This document shows, one piece after another, positions 14,816-23,982 of a stretch of 54,759 nucleotides of DNA. How positions within the stretch are numbered: position 1 is the stretch's first letter; each line of letters opens with the position of its first letter. Source of the DNA: a virus; IMG/VR virus record IMGVR_UViG_3300032083_000237, positions 1-54,759 of that record, one strand, 5' to 3'. The notes below the pieces were generated by a model. The model worked only from the letters and a program-made list of their open reading frames with translations. It did no database searches and was not told the DNA's origin. The position numbers and the translations under genes were made by a program.

Positions 14816-15143
14816 TGCAGAAGATATGAAAGCCTTTCAAGACTACAGTGATTGGGTAGAAGATAAGATTGTCACCAGTCCAAGAGATAGGCTTATGGAA
14901 AATACATTAGGTCTTATGGGGGAAGCTGGTGAGGTAGCAGAAAAAATTAAAAAACGTATCCGTGATGACACTAAGGTAAAGCCTGAAGAGATTGTCAAGG
15001 AACTTGGTGATGTTATCTTCTATGCTACTGCCTTGTCTAACTTCTATGGTGCAAGCTTGGGTGTTACCATTGCTGAAAATATGATGAAGCTAGACGGACG
15101 TGAAGCTAGAGGTACAATTAAAGGTAGCGGAGATGAAAGATAA
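14808..15143 (+). CDS. mazG: MazG-like nucleotide pyrophosphohydrolase
   Basis: An all-alpha NTP pyrophosphohydrolase of 111 aa. Metal-binding motif GEAGEVAEKIKKR near 37-49 and ELGDVIFY near 65-72 supply the E-E-x-x-E/E-x-x-D ligands. MazG enzymes hydrolyse nucleoside triphosphates or ppGpp-like compounds, and in phages are thought to adjust nucleotide pools or host starvation signalling. It sits directly upstream of the ribonucleotide reductase, consistent with nucleotide management. Confidence 0.88.
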   Translation: MISAEDMKAFQDYSDWVEDKIVTSPRDRLMENTLGLMGEAGEVAEKIKKRIRDDTKVKPEEIVKELGDVIFYATALSNFYGASLGVTIAENMMKLDGREARGTIKGSGDER

Positions 15144-15327
15144 AGATGCAGCCAAACGTGCTGCTGAGTTAATGAGACCTATTGAGAAACAGATCATGAT
15201 GTGTGACAGCAGAGAAGAAACCCTGCTATTTGCATGTGCTATGCTTGAAAGATCAAAGACTATCCTTGAAGCCCATATAGGGAAAAGGGGAAGAAGAGAA
15301 CTATTTGTAATGGGGAACGAGATATGA
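15133..15327 (+). CDS. small helical protein, 64 aa
   Basis: The preferred start is ATG 15133 after GCGGAG; an upstream in-frame start at 15100 lies deep in mazG. The product (MKDKDAAKRAAELMRP...) is helical, with a Cys-containing centre and a basic RGRRE segment. No family recognised. Its stop overlaps the RNR start by 4 bases (ATGA), so it may be coupled to the reductase. Confidence 0.65.
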   Translation: MKDKDAAKRAAELMRPIEKQIMMCDSREETLLFACAMLERSKTILEAHIGKRGRRELFVMGNEI

Positions 15328-17258
15328 ATAACAACTACCTACCTACTGACTACCAAACCTTTATTGCTACTAGCCGTTACGCTAGGTGGCTTGAGGATGA
15401 AGGACGCCGAGAGACATGGGGAGAGACTGTTCACCGTTACATGAGGCATATTGTCTATCAGGCTTTACCTAGTTTGGGTGAACCAGTAGATGACTATGAC
15501 TACGGTGCATTAGAAATAAAAATACGTGATGCTATTCTCAGCCTTGAAGTCATGCCTAGTATGAGGTCAATGATGACAGCGGGTAAAGCTGCAGACAGGG
15601 ATAATACTTGTATGTATAACTGTAGCTATCTACCCGTAGATGATCCTAAGTCTTTCGATGAGGCGATGTTCATCCTCCTTTGCGGGACGGGGGTTGGTTT
15701 CAGTGTTGAGCGTCAGTTCATTACTAAGCTCCCAGACGTTCCTGACCTTTTCCAAAGCGATACGACTGTCGTCATCAAGGATAGTAAAGAAGGGTGGGCA
15801 AAAGGACTCAGACAAGTTTTGGCACTCCTATGGGCAGGTGAAATCCCTAAGTGGGATGTATCTAAAGTCCGCCCCGCCGGTGCTAGACTAAAGACATTTG
15901 GTGGCAGAGCATCTGGTCCTGCTCCGTTGATTGACCTGTTTAATTTTGCTGTTACTACTTTCAGGCAAGCACAAGGACGTAAGTTGTCTAGTATAGAGTG
16001 TCATGATCTGATGTGCAAGATAGGTGAGGTAGTAGTGGTAGGTGGTGTAAGACGTAGTGCTATGATCAGCTTGTCTAATCTGTCTGATGATCGTATGCGT
16101 CATGCTAAGTCAGGTAACTGGTGGGAGAATGCAGGGCATAGAGCCTTGGCTAATAACTCTGTGGCTTACACTGATAAGCCCGACAGTATGTCATTCATGC
16201 GTGAGTGGACAGCCCTTATGGAGAGTGGGAGTGGTGAACGTGGAGTCTTCAACAGAGAAGCATCAATTAAACAAGCTGCAAAAAATGGCCGTAGAGAGTC
16301 TTGCTACGAGTTCGGAACAAACCCCTGTTCGGAAATCATTCTTAGGCCGAACCAGTTCTGCAATCTTACAGAAGTTGTTGTCCGTGCTAACGATAGCATG
16401 GAAGACCTTGCAAGAAAAGTCGGTATTGCAACTGTACTTGGAACAATACAATCCACCTACACCCACTTTCCATACTTGCGTAAGGTGTGGAACACCAACA
16501 CAGCGGCAGAAAGATTGCTCGGTGTGTCACTCACGGGGATAATGGACAACCCATTGCTGACCCTAGCTAATGAGGGCTTGGCTAGTACATTGGAGTACCT
16601 AAAAAATGTGGCTATTTCTACTAACGCTGAGTGGGCTGACCGTCTTGGTATCCCTCATAGCACTGCTATTACTTGTGTCAAGCCCAGTGGAACAGTTTCC
16701 CAACTGGTTGACTCAGCTTCTGGGATTCATGCTCGTCACAGTCCCTATTATATCCGTACTGTGCGTGGAGATAATAAAGACCCACTAACTCAGTTCATGG
16801 TTGATCAGGGTATACCCAACGAGCCTGACGTTATGAAGCCTGATGCTACCACAGTGTTTAGTTTTCCTATGCAGTCTCCTATGGGTGCAATTCATACTGC
16901 TGACATGACAGCCTTAGAACAACTAGAGATGTGGTTGATGTATCAACGTCATTGGTGTGAGCATAAACCTAGTGTTACTATCAATGTCAAACCTGATGAA
17001 TGGTTTGAGGTAGGGGCATTTGTGTACAAACACTTTGATGAGATGAGTGGTGTGTCGTTCCTACCTTTCAATGAACACACATATCAACAGGCACCATATC
17101 AAGAATGTACAAAAGAAGATTTCTACAACATGGTAGATGCATCACCTGTTAAGATTGATTGGACTAAGCTATCATCATACGAACAAGAAGATAATACATC
17201 AGGGATGCAGACGATGGCATGTACTGGGGATGTGTGTGAAATGGTAGACATCACTTAA
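15324..17258 (+). CDS. nrdJ: class II (B12-dependent) ribonucleotide reductase
   Basis: Monomeric adenosylcobalamin-dependent ribonucleoside-triphosphate reductase, 644 aa (Lactobacillus enzyme 739). It converts NTPs to dNTPs without oxygen need. Cysteine spacing matches the family: C96, then C335 and C346 eleven apart (NPCSE and FCNLTE, thiyl and partner, as C408/C419), and the C-terminal shuttle pair C633/C638 five apart (as C731/C736). E337 and N347 complete the site. It needs host-supplied B12, which hints at a B12-making or importing host. Confidence 0.95.
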   Translation: MNNNYLPTDYQTFIATSRYARWLEDEGRRETWGETVHRYMRHIVYQALPSLGEPVDDYDYGALEIKIRDAILSLEVMPSMRSMMTAGKAADRDNTCMYNCSYLPVDDPKSFDEAMFILLCGTGVGFSVERQFITKLPDVPDLFQSDTTVVIKDSKEGWAKGLRQVLALLWAGEIPKWDVSKVRPAGARLKTFGGRASGPAPLIDLFNFAVTTFRQAQGRKLSSIECHDLMCKIGEVVVVGGVRRSAMISLSNLSDDRMRHAKSGNWWENAGHRALANNSVAYTDKPDSMSFMREWTALMESGSGERGVFNREASIKQAAKNGRRESCYEFGTNPCSEIILRPNQFCNLTEVVVRANDSMEDLARKVGIATVLGTIQSTYTHFPYLRKVWNTNTAAERLLGVSLTGIMDNPLLTLANEGLASTLEYLKNVAISTNAEWADRLGIPHSTAITCVKPSGTVSQLVDSASGIHARHSPYYIRTVRGDNKDPLTQFMVDQGIPNEPDVMKPDATTVFSFPMQSPMGAIHTADMTALEQLEMWLMYQRHWCEHKPSVTINVKPDEWFEVGAFVYKHFDEMSGVSFLPFNEHTYQQAPYQECTKEDFYNMVDASPVKIDWTKLSSYEQEDNTSGMQTMACTGDVCEMVDIT

Positions 17259-17308
17259 AGTAACCACCTGAGTATGTGGCTAAACTGCTCCAAACAAGGA
17301 GAACTAAA

Positions 17309-17533
17309 ATGATTTGGGTTTACGTAGTAGTTATGGCAATGGGTTCAGCCCCTGCAAAAGAAGATAAGTTTATAGTACATGCAACTAACCTTGCTTTTTT
17401 AACCGAAGAGTCTTGCCAAGAGTGGCGAGAGTATGATATGCTACGCTTGTACAACACAAGACCAAATGAAAATGCCAAGGCTGTAAGCCAGTGTTTTTCT
17501 CTACCTCTATTTAAACAAGGAACTAAATCTTAA
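17309..17533 (+). CDS. small exported or membrane-anchored protein, 74 aa
   Basis: ATG 17309 is preferred because AAGGAGAA lies just before it; an in-frame GTG at 17276 lacks this. The N-terminus MIWVYVVVMAMGSAPA looks like a signal peptide or anchor, followed by a soluble part with two cysteines (SCQEW and SQCFS) that could form a disulfide in the periplasm. Unknown family. Its stop overlaps the next ATG. Confidence 0.65.
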   Translation: MIWVYVVVMAMGSAPAKEDKFIVHATNLAFLTEESCQEWREYDMLRLYNTRPNENAKAVSQCFSLPLFKQGTKS

Positions 17534-17997
17534 TGGCTGTAAGAAAACGTTTTAACAGAGCATTGTATGAAGCATATGATGCTGCTGCTAAGGACAAACT
17601 TGTAACTTTACTTGAGCAAAAAGGACACACCATTGTAAACACAGAAGAAAACTATTATGTAGATGTAGTGTCACAGAAAGATGACTACACTTACTTCAAT
17701 GAGGCAGAGGTAAAGGTAGCATGGGATGGTGACTGGCCTACACATTGGGCAGAGATTAGGATTCCAGAAAGGAAGCAGAGATTATTAGACAAGTATGATG
17801 GTGCTAATGGTGTACTAAATTTCTATATCTTCCGTAAAGATATGAAGCAATGCTGGCGCATCAAGGATACTTGCTTGACTAAAGAGAGTCTCAAAGAAGC
17901 TAAGGGTAGATACATACAGAAAGGTGAGCAGTTCTTCCACATCCCCTATACTAACGCAGAACTAATTGTACTAGAGAAAGAGAACAACAATGGCTAA
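17533..17997 (+). CDS. PD-(D/E)xK-like hypothetical protein, 154 aa
   Basis: ATG overlaps the upstream stop (TAATG). The pattern YYVDVV...NEAEVKVAW (D then E-x-K) followed by a basic helix recalls restriction-endonuclease-like folds. A hydrophobic strand VLNFYIFRKD follows. Similar proteins occur beside DUF3310 genes in phages, from memory. Nuclease activity is unproven; it could be a packaging or repair accessory protein. Confidence 0.6.
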   Translation: MAVRKRFNRALYEAYDAAAKDKLVTLLEQKGHTIVNTEENYYVDVVSQKDDYTYFNEAEVKVAWDGDWPTHWAEIRIPERKQRLLDKYDGANGVLNFYIFRKDMKQCWRIKDTCLTKESLKEAKGRYIQKGEQFFHIPYTNAELIVLEKENNNG

Positions 17998-18238
17998 ATG
18001 GAAAGAGTTGGCTGTGGATATGGTAGAACATCCACCCCATTATAATGCAGCAGGTATTGAATGTATTGATGCTATGCAAGCTATGGCTGAGGATGCACCT
18101 GTCAGCGCACATGAAGCATACTGCTGGCAAAACTCTTTCAAGTATCTTTGGCGATGGCCTTACAAGAATGGCTTAGAAGACTTGAAGAAAGCACGTTGGT
18201 ACTTAGATAGACTTATCAGTGAGGTAGAAAAAGAATGA
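17990..18238 (+). CDS. DUF3310 protein, 82 aa
   Basis: Recognised by HPPHYNAAGIECIDAMQ (about 14-30), then KYLWRWPYKNGLEDLKKARWYL (about 51-72), the two hallmarks of the DUF3310 / PF11753 family found in many tailed phages near nucleotide metabolism genes. The biochemical role is not established. It overlaps its neighbours by 8 and 4 bases. Confidence 0.88.
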   Translation: MAKWKELAVDMVEHPPHYNAAGIECIDAMQAMAEDAPVSAHEAYCWQNSFKYLWRWPYKNGLEDLKKARWYLDRLISEVEKE

Positions 18239-18402
18239 AGCCATACGATCAGGGCAGAGAAGCTTTTATTAAAGGCAAGTTAGGTAATCCCTACAAAATA
18301 GATACACGACCTAACAAAGATTGGGAGTTCGGTTTCAACACCGAGTATTTCAAGAACCTAGAAAAAGTAAAACAGTATGAGCAATCTAGAACAGGAAGCT
18401 AA
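18235..18402 (+). CDS. RMF-like small protein, 55 aa
   Basis: ATGA overlap with the DUF3310 gene. The pattern YDQGREAFIKGKLGNPY...W..GF..EYF resembles ribosome modulation factor and related RMF-like phage proteins (GYxAGxxGxxxxxCPY...W..GW). RMF binds 70S ribosomes and promotes dimer hibernation; a phage relative could tune host translation. The similarity is by eye; it lacks the cysteine of RMF and is basic. Confidence 0.55.
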   Translation: MKPYDQGREAFIKGKLGNPYKIDTRPNKDWEFGFNTEYFKNLEKVKQYEQSRTGS

Positions 18403-18583
18403 AAAATACACACGCAAGAAGCGTAACCCAGACATGATAAAACCCCTCACTGCCCGAAGGTATCTAGCAGGACAAGCTCTTGCTGGAATACTTTCGAATA
18501 GTAGAGGGGCTTTAAATATGTCTGAGGTAAGGCGTTCAGCATATGAGTGGGCAGACTTTATGTTAGAGGATGAGTGTGGTTAG
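18377..18583 (+). CDS. small conserved phage protein, 68 aa
   Basis: ATG at 18377 with AAAGTAAAAC upstream, overlapping the previous gene by 26 bases. It contains YLAGQALAGILS and a C-terminal helix EVRRSAYEWADFMLEDE, a layout common in small phage proteins that follow replication genes. Function unknown. It is the last left-arm gene; its stop codon overlaps that of the convergent internal virion protein gene. Confidence 0.7.
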   Translation: MSNLEQEAKKYTRKKRNPDMIKPLTARRYLAGQALAGILSNSRGALNMSEVRRSAYEWADFMLEDECG

Positions 18584-21500
18584 TCTAGGCCGAAGCCTTG
18601 AATTATTGATCTATAATTATCCTTTTGTATAAGGACATTAATTAAGTTTAATTTTGACAATGCGTCTTCTCTTTTGTACACATCCTCTAAACTACCAGTA
18701 ATCCCTAGAAATTTCATTGCTTCTAGGGCCTTCTTTTTATTGCTAGGTTTAGATAAATCTCTAAGCATAGTTAAACTTTGTGGCATGTGTCCATCCTCAA
18801 ACAAAGCTTTAACATTACCTTGAACTTCTTTCTGCATATCAGCCACAATCTGTGCTTTTTTCTTTTGTTCCATCTCAAAGAAGTCAGGATATTTATTTAG
18901 ATATTTTATAGCAGCTACTTCAAAGTAAGGGTTGACCAAGCTTTGCATTTTTCTTTTGACAATAGCAGGGCCATCAAACTTTGTAGCTTTCCAACTAGGC
19001 ATACCTGCAGCATTCATCATCATTTCTGCAGAGATAGGTTCCCCTGATTGCCTAAACATAATTTGTTTGCCTACACTTGTAGGCTTTGGTTTACCAAATG
19101 TATCAAGTTTTTTTGGTAAATCAGAGTATGTTTCTTCTGATCCAAAAGGTGTTACTCCCCCAACCAAACCATCAATATATTTTATGTAACCTTGGTACTC
19201 GTATGGAACCATGTTTAAATCAGGTGCGCCACTTTGATCAGTAAACAATTTGTAAAACTCGTTGACTGGTTCTACGTGTCTAGTAAGACCCTGACCAGCA
19301 CGTGCTACAAAAGGTCCAATCACTGCGTCAACTACACCAATGTAATCTTTATCTTGAGCTTCTCTTAAAACAGACTCTGCAAAAACATAAATACTTTGTT
19401 CAGTTACATTCTCCATATCTCTGATTGCTTGACCACCTAATTGAAGGCCAAGCTCTGTAAGTAAATCTGCTGGAACTTTATCAAAATTAAGGCTAGTAAG
19501 ATTATCAAACTCTCCCATAGTAGCATGAGCTAAGATTTGAGCTGTTAGTTGTATTGTAGAATTAGGCCAATCATATCTTACATCAGCAATAGAACCATCA
19601 TTAAGAACTTGTTGATTATATGCTAAACCATTCTTTACACGATAAGCAGCAGTATTTTTTTGTTCATGAGGTAGCATGTCAGTATCAGTATCTGACAGTC
19701 CGTAAGTTGCTAGACCTATTGTGCTATATCCAACAATAGTTTTACCTAATATTTCAGATCCTTCTCTTGTTACAAAGTCTATTTCTTTACCTGTCGCCCT
19801 CATCATAGCCATACGCATTGCATTTACGCCAGTCAAGTCGGCAGCAGTAGCAAGAGTTGTATTTAAGAAAGAGCCAAACGGAACTATAAAACCAACAGGA
19901 CTTTTATTAGTAAGAGTCTCAACACCTTCAGCTATAGTCCTAAAACCAAATCCAATATCTGTTTCTAACCTACTCCAATTAACAGAAGCAGTTTCTCTTT
20001 GAGTTCTAAACAAAGCCTTTTCTGCTACGTCAGTAAGAAATCTTTTCTCACCCATAGCCAGATGGACAGCCTCTTTAGAAACTTGACCTGATTTCCATTC
20101 ACCTTTAAAGAATTGTTCAGGTGTTATTCCATACTCTCTCATGATAGCTTGGTTCATGTTATTGCCAAAGGTCCAAGTTTTAGTTATATCATCTTGTACC
20201 CTTGCTAAAGATAGTGTTTGCATAGCCTTAGTATAACCATCAACACCTTTATATATTTTATTATTTGGGTCTAAGTTAAATTGTTTAATACTATCAAATG
20301 CACCACCATCACCTGCAACATCCCTGAACAATGCTTCTCTAGTCTTAGGGTCTAAGTTAAAGTATTTTCTAGCATATGCCATTTCAATGTCAGGAGATAC
20401 CACGGAGTAACCTCTACGTATAGCACCAGCAAAGGAACCCCAACCTCTGTTGTAGTATTTTTCTGCTTTGGTTGTATTACCTATTAATTTAAATGCACCA
20501 CTCTGACTAAAGTTTATAGCAGAGGTAGCAAAGTCGGATAAATTATTGAGTGTAACAAGTTGTTTAAAACCCTTAAGGTTAGCACCTGTTGTGGATAGGT
20601 GAGAGGTAAGTAGACGTTTATACACAGACAAACCAAACTGCATTCTCTTTGGTTTGTCACCACCTTTATGATATTTACCTGCCATAGCAGACAGTTTTTC
20701 TGCTGCTGTAAGTTTACCACCAGAGATTTGTCCAAGTATAGAGCTTACATTAAGTGCAGCACCAGAACCAGATTGTATCTGTATAAATTGTTTGCTTAGT
20801 TCCTTTGAGGTTTTACCTAAACCTATAGGTCTACCAATAGTATTTTCATACTGCGTTGTTATTCTTTTCACAACATCATCATCAAGCCAGCTAATAGTTT
20901 GACCATAGATACCACTAATTTTACCATCTTCTCTCATACTAGGATGAACTTGAAAGCCAGCTTCCTCTAGTACTTGAGCATAACCTTTTAAGTTTTGACT
21001 GTCATCACCAAAGAAAAACCTACGAAAGAACTGAGTGGTCAGCTCGTTGTCACCCATCTTACCACCCAGTTGACTTAGGGTTCCAGATGCATCTTGTTTA
21101 GCATCGTCCCAAACTTTAAAGTCTACAGGTCGTGTACTACCACGTATTGTTCCAAAGTTTGCATCTACTGCAGTGAAGATACCACCCATACTAGGGCTTA
21201 ATTTAGCTTTGACGTGGGCCATTGCCTTCTTAGGATCAAGCTTACCAAGAGTAAGGTCTAGGTCTATGTATCTTGCAAAGTCAGGTGTAAGTTTACCCTT
21301 TGCTCTTAGGGTCTTGATACCTTCTTTAGTTAGTACAAGAGATGGTAACACCATACTACCAAGAGCAGCAAATCCTGTTTGATATCTGCTGTAAGTTTCT
21401 TGTGCATCAGTACGAATTAACTGCATTTGATACGCAACATCAGCACCCATAGTAATACCACCATCTACTATTGCAGGTGCAATTACAGCAGTAGCAGCGG

Positions 21501-22380
21501 CTCGTCTACCTAAACTAACACGTGCAGCCTGTTTAGCAGCAGGTAAAGCTGCACCTTTAGCAAGCTGTGCTTTAAGTAATTTTCTGTATGTAGTTTGTGC
21601 AAGAGTTCTTAAGGCTAGTCCTGTTGCTTTGGTTGTACCTACGCTTAGTAGTCTACCAAAACCAATACCAAACAATGTGCTAGGGTCATGAAGCCCAGCC
21701 CTGAGATAGTCTCCTGTAGCATCAGCAGCTTCAGCCCAAGAACCTTCACCAGTAAATGCGTTGTCCATCTGATTAAACAGTCTATAACCTGCACCAAGTT
21801 TAGCTCTTGTTATATCGTCCGCATTTATACCATAGACAGATTCATTAGCTACAGTTACAGTTTGCAATCCAGCTAAAGATCTTTGATAGTTCTGATATGT
21901 TTCAAACAAATCTTCAGGTGACATAGACCTGTAGTCCCTGTCTAAACCACCTATGGTTCCACCAGCAGTAGCAGTGGCAGCTTTGTAACCTTTTTTAAGG
22001 AGACCTGCTGGTTTAAACCTAGCTTCCATTGCGCTTGTCATAACTTCTATTAGGTCAGGGTCTGAGATAATGTCTTCTTTAATTAAGGGTTTGTTGTTGT
22101 ATTTTTCTGCAAAGTGTTTGTCAAGATCTATGAATAGAGAGCTTTGTGGGCCTTGAGGAACTACCTTACGTGTAGCAACTTCAGGAGTTAAGTTTAAAAT
22201 ATCTTCTAATGTATTAATACTAGGTGCAACTTGAGGTGAAGCAGGTTCTGCTGCAGGAATAATAGGTTTAATACCTAGAATATCTTCTAAAGTATTATTT
22301 TCTTCTTCTACAACAGATTCAGGCATAACAGTAGTAGTGGTTTCAGTTAAACCTAAGATGCTTTCTAATGTGTCTGCCAT
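18580..22380 (-). CDS. internal virion / DNA ejection protein, 1266 aa
   Basis: Largest gene. It is the last right-arm gene, where T7-like phages place gp16-type ejection proteins that form a channel through the cell envelope. The N-terminus carries three similar short motifs: LESILGL at 5-11, LEDILGI near 30-37 and LEDILNL near 57-64. Ala/Gly-rich hydrophobic segments near 270-330 and 780-850 could span membrane. No transglycosylase motif is visible. Its start overlaps the upstream stop (TAATG). Confidence 0.75.
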   Translation of the reverse strand: MADTLESILGLTETTTTVMPESVVEEENNTLEDILGIKPIIPAAEPASPQVAPSINTLEDILNLTPEVATRKVVPQGPQSSLFIDLDKHFAEKYNNKPLIKEDIISDPDLIEVMTSAMEARFKPAGLLKKGYKAATATAGGTIGGLDRDYRSMSPEDLFETYQNYQRSLAGLQTVTVANESVYGINADDITRAKLGAGYRLFNQMDNAFTGEGSWAEAADATGDYLRAGLHDPSTLFGIGFGRLLSVGTTKATGLALRTLAQTTYRKLLKAQLAKGAALPAAKQAARVSLGRRAAATAVIAPAIVDGGITMGADVAYQMQLIRTDAQETYSRYQTGFAALGSMVLPSLVLTKEGIKTLRAKGKLTPDFARYIDLDLTLGKLDPKKAMAHVKAKLSPSMGGIFTAVDANFGTIRGSTRPVDFKVWDDAKQDASGTLSQLGGKMGDNELTTQFFRRFFFGDDSQNLKGYAQVLEEAGFQVHPSMREDGKISGIYGQTISWLDDDVVKRITTQYENTIGRPIGLGKTSKELSKQFIQIQSGSGAALNVSSILGQISGGKLTAAEKLSAMAGKYHKGGDKPKRMQFGLSVYKRLLTSHLSTTGANLKGFKQLVTLNNLSDFATSAINFSQSGAFKLIGNTTKAEKYYNRGWGSFAGAIRRGYSVVSPDIEMAYARKYFNLDPKTREALFRDVAGDGGAFDSIKQFNLDPNNKIYKGVDGYTKAMQTLSLARVQDDITKTWTFGNNMNQAIMREYGITPEQFFKGEWKSGQVSKEAVHLAMGEKRFLTDVAEKALFRTQRETASVNWSRLETDIGFGFRTIAEGVETLTNKSPVGFIVPFGSFLNTTLATAADLTGVNAMRMAMMRATGKEIDFVTREGSEILGKTIVGYSTIGLATYGLSDTDTDMLPHEQKNTAAYRVKNGLAYNQQVLNDGSIADVRYDWPNSTIQLTAQILAHATMGEFDNLTSLNFDKVPADLLTELGLQLGGQAIRDMENVTEQSIYVFAESVLREAQDKDYIGVVDAVIGPFVARAGQGLTRHVEPVNEFYKLFTDQSGAPDLNMVPYEYQGYIKYIDGLVGGVTPFGSEETYSDLPKKLDTFGKPKPTSVGKQIMFRQSGEPISAEMMMNAAGMPSWKATKFDGPAIVKRKMQSLVNPYFEVAAIKYLNKYPDFFEMEQKKKAQIVADMQKEVQGNVKALFEDGHMPQSLTMLRDLSKPSNKKKALEAMKFLGITGSLEDVYKREDALSKLNLINVLIQKDNYRSIIQGFGLD

Positions 22381-23456
22381 TACTGCGACCTATTAAATTG
22401 TTCTATTAGTTGTTCTGTTACAGTTTGTTCTGAAATACTTCCATTACTCCCATAAAATTTAACTGTAGTACCTACAGGAACTAAACTATTTTGCATAAGG
22501 TATTTAAAAATTTTCTGTCCATATTCAGCTAAGTTTTCTACGCCTTGCACTGGTGCAGTTAAATCAAGATCAGGGCGTGCAGCAGCTTCAGCATATGATT
22601 TTGGAAACTGCCCCATTTTTACTGCGTTCTGTAATACAGGTTGAGACTCAATGTATTGACTTGCATAAGAGTTACCAAATAAACCAAACAAGTCTGTTAA
22701 TATAGGCACATCTCCTTGAGCTTTTGATAAACCTGATTCAATTTGTGCTACCCTAGCAGCTCTCCAAGTATTAATCTGTGCATCTTCAGCTTCAGGTGCG
22801 CCTCTAAGATTTTCTAACTCTCCATAAGCAGTACGAATAACTTCCATACCAACAGCTTTAGTGGCATCATCTAAGTCTTTAAAAGAAAGAGCAGGTACAA
22901 TGTTTAAAGAACCTGCTTTTAGGTCTATCTGTTGTCTCGGTGCTACATTTGGAGGAAACATAAGACGTTCAGCTTCACTTGCAGTAATACCAAACTGTTC
23001 AAGCACTGCATCTACATCAACTTTATAACCTTCTGGCTGTGTAATTACTGCGTTATTTAAAGCCTCAACAAACATCTCATTAGGCATAGGATTAACTTCA
23101 CCATACTCTTTAAGGTGTTCCTCTTTTGCTTGTGTAAAAGCGGTTACAATCTTAGCTAAATCACCAGCACCTCCACCAGCAACTTTAGATATTACTTCGT
23201 CTGGAATACCAAATTGTTTTAATTGCTCTAGACTTTGCTCAACAGTGTCAATAGATTTACCACTAGCAGAAGCTACTTTATAATCACCACCAGTAAAATT
23301 ACTTTTATTTTTATTTGCATACTTTAAAGCCATGTCTAAAAGTTTTAATCTATTACCTTCTTCAAACTGTGCATCAAGTTTAGCTTCAGTTTTTTCTTTT
23401 TCTTCTCTAGCTCTGTCGGTTTCAACACCATGCAAGAATCCTTCCCACATACCCAT
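22380..23456 (-). CDS. probable internal virion protein, 358 aa
   Basis: Starts MGMWEGFLHGVETDR, followed by a charged coiled coil (about 15-45) and a mostly helical, acidic body. It sits between the large ejection protein and other inner-core genes with overlapping or near-abutting ends, so a structural or ejection role is likely. No enzymatic motif seen. Confidence 0.65.
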   Translation of the reverse strand: MGMWEGFLHGVETDRAREEKEKTEAKLDAQFEEGNRLKLLDMALKYANKNKSNFTGGDYKVASASGKSIDTVEQSLEQLKQFGIPDEVISKVAGGGAGDLAKIVTAFTQAKEEHLKEYGEVNPMPNEMFVEALNNAVITQPEGYKVDVDAVLEQFGITASEAERLMFPPNVAPRQQIDLKAGSLNIVPALSFKDLDDATKAVGMEVIRTAYGELENLRGAPEAEDAQINTWRAARVAQIESGLSKAQGDVPILTDLFGLFGNSYASQYIESQPVLQNAVKMGQFPKSYAEAAARPDLDLTAPVQGVENLAEYGQKIFKYLMQNSLVPVGTTVKFYGSNGSISEQTVTEQLIEQFNRSQ

Positions 23457-23457
23457 A

Positions 23458-23979
23458 TTACATAACTCCTTGTGGTCTTGCCATTAAACCTTTTGGTTTT
23501 TCTTCAGGCATTTCAGCATCACTCATAGGTGTCTTAGGAAGAGAAGCTTCAAGATCACCTAAGTCAGGCTTCTTGTCCAGCTTAATATCTTTAAGAATCT
23601 TACGTGCTTTATTCTCACGGATAGCATAGGCTCTTTCTTCTTCAGAATCATCTTCATCAAGACCCTCATCATAATCAATACCTGTAGCATCAGCTAGACC
23701 TACAATATATTCATGGATGATAGGGGCAATGATCATGCTCACGTCTACACTATGCTCACCATTAGCTACAGCGTTACGAAGAATACCCTCAGTCATGGTG
23801 ACAACATCAATGCCTAGCTGTAAGAAGTCTAGCATAGCTTCTATTCTTTTAGGTTGATTAAGTCTTTCAAGGTGATATACTAATGCATCCTCTGGTGTGG
23901 CAAGACGTGAAGGATTTTCCCAAGGATAATTCTTAGGTTCATTAGTCAATGACTGACCGGGGATTGGTGCTTCAAACAT
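23458..23979 (-). CDS. conserved structural-type protein, 173 aa
   Basis: Helical acidic protein with a DEGLDEDDSEEE stretch near 103-116 and a proline-rich tail ending ARPQGVM. It lies one base from its downstream neighbour and three from its upstream one in the ejection-gene cluster. Such genes recur in marine podoviruses from memory; its role is probably virion assembly. Confidence 0.6.
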   Translation of the reverse strand: MFEAPIPGQSLTNEPKNYPWENPSRLATPEDALVYHLERLNQPKRIEAMLDFLQLGIDVVTMTEGILRNAVANGEHSVDVSMIIAPIIHEYIVGLADATGIDYDEGLDEDDSEEERAYAIRENKARKILKDIKLDKKPDLGDLEASLPKTPMSDAEMPEEKPKGLMARPQGVM

Positions 23980-23982
23980 TCT

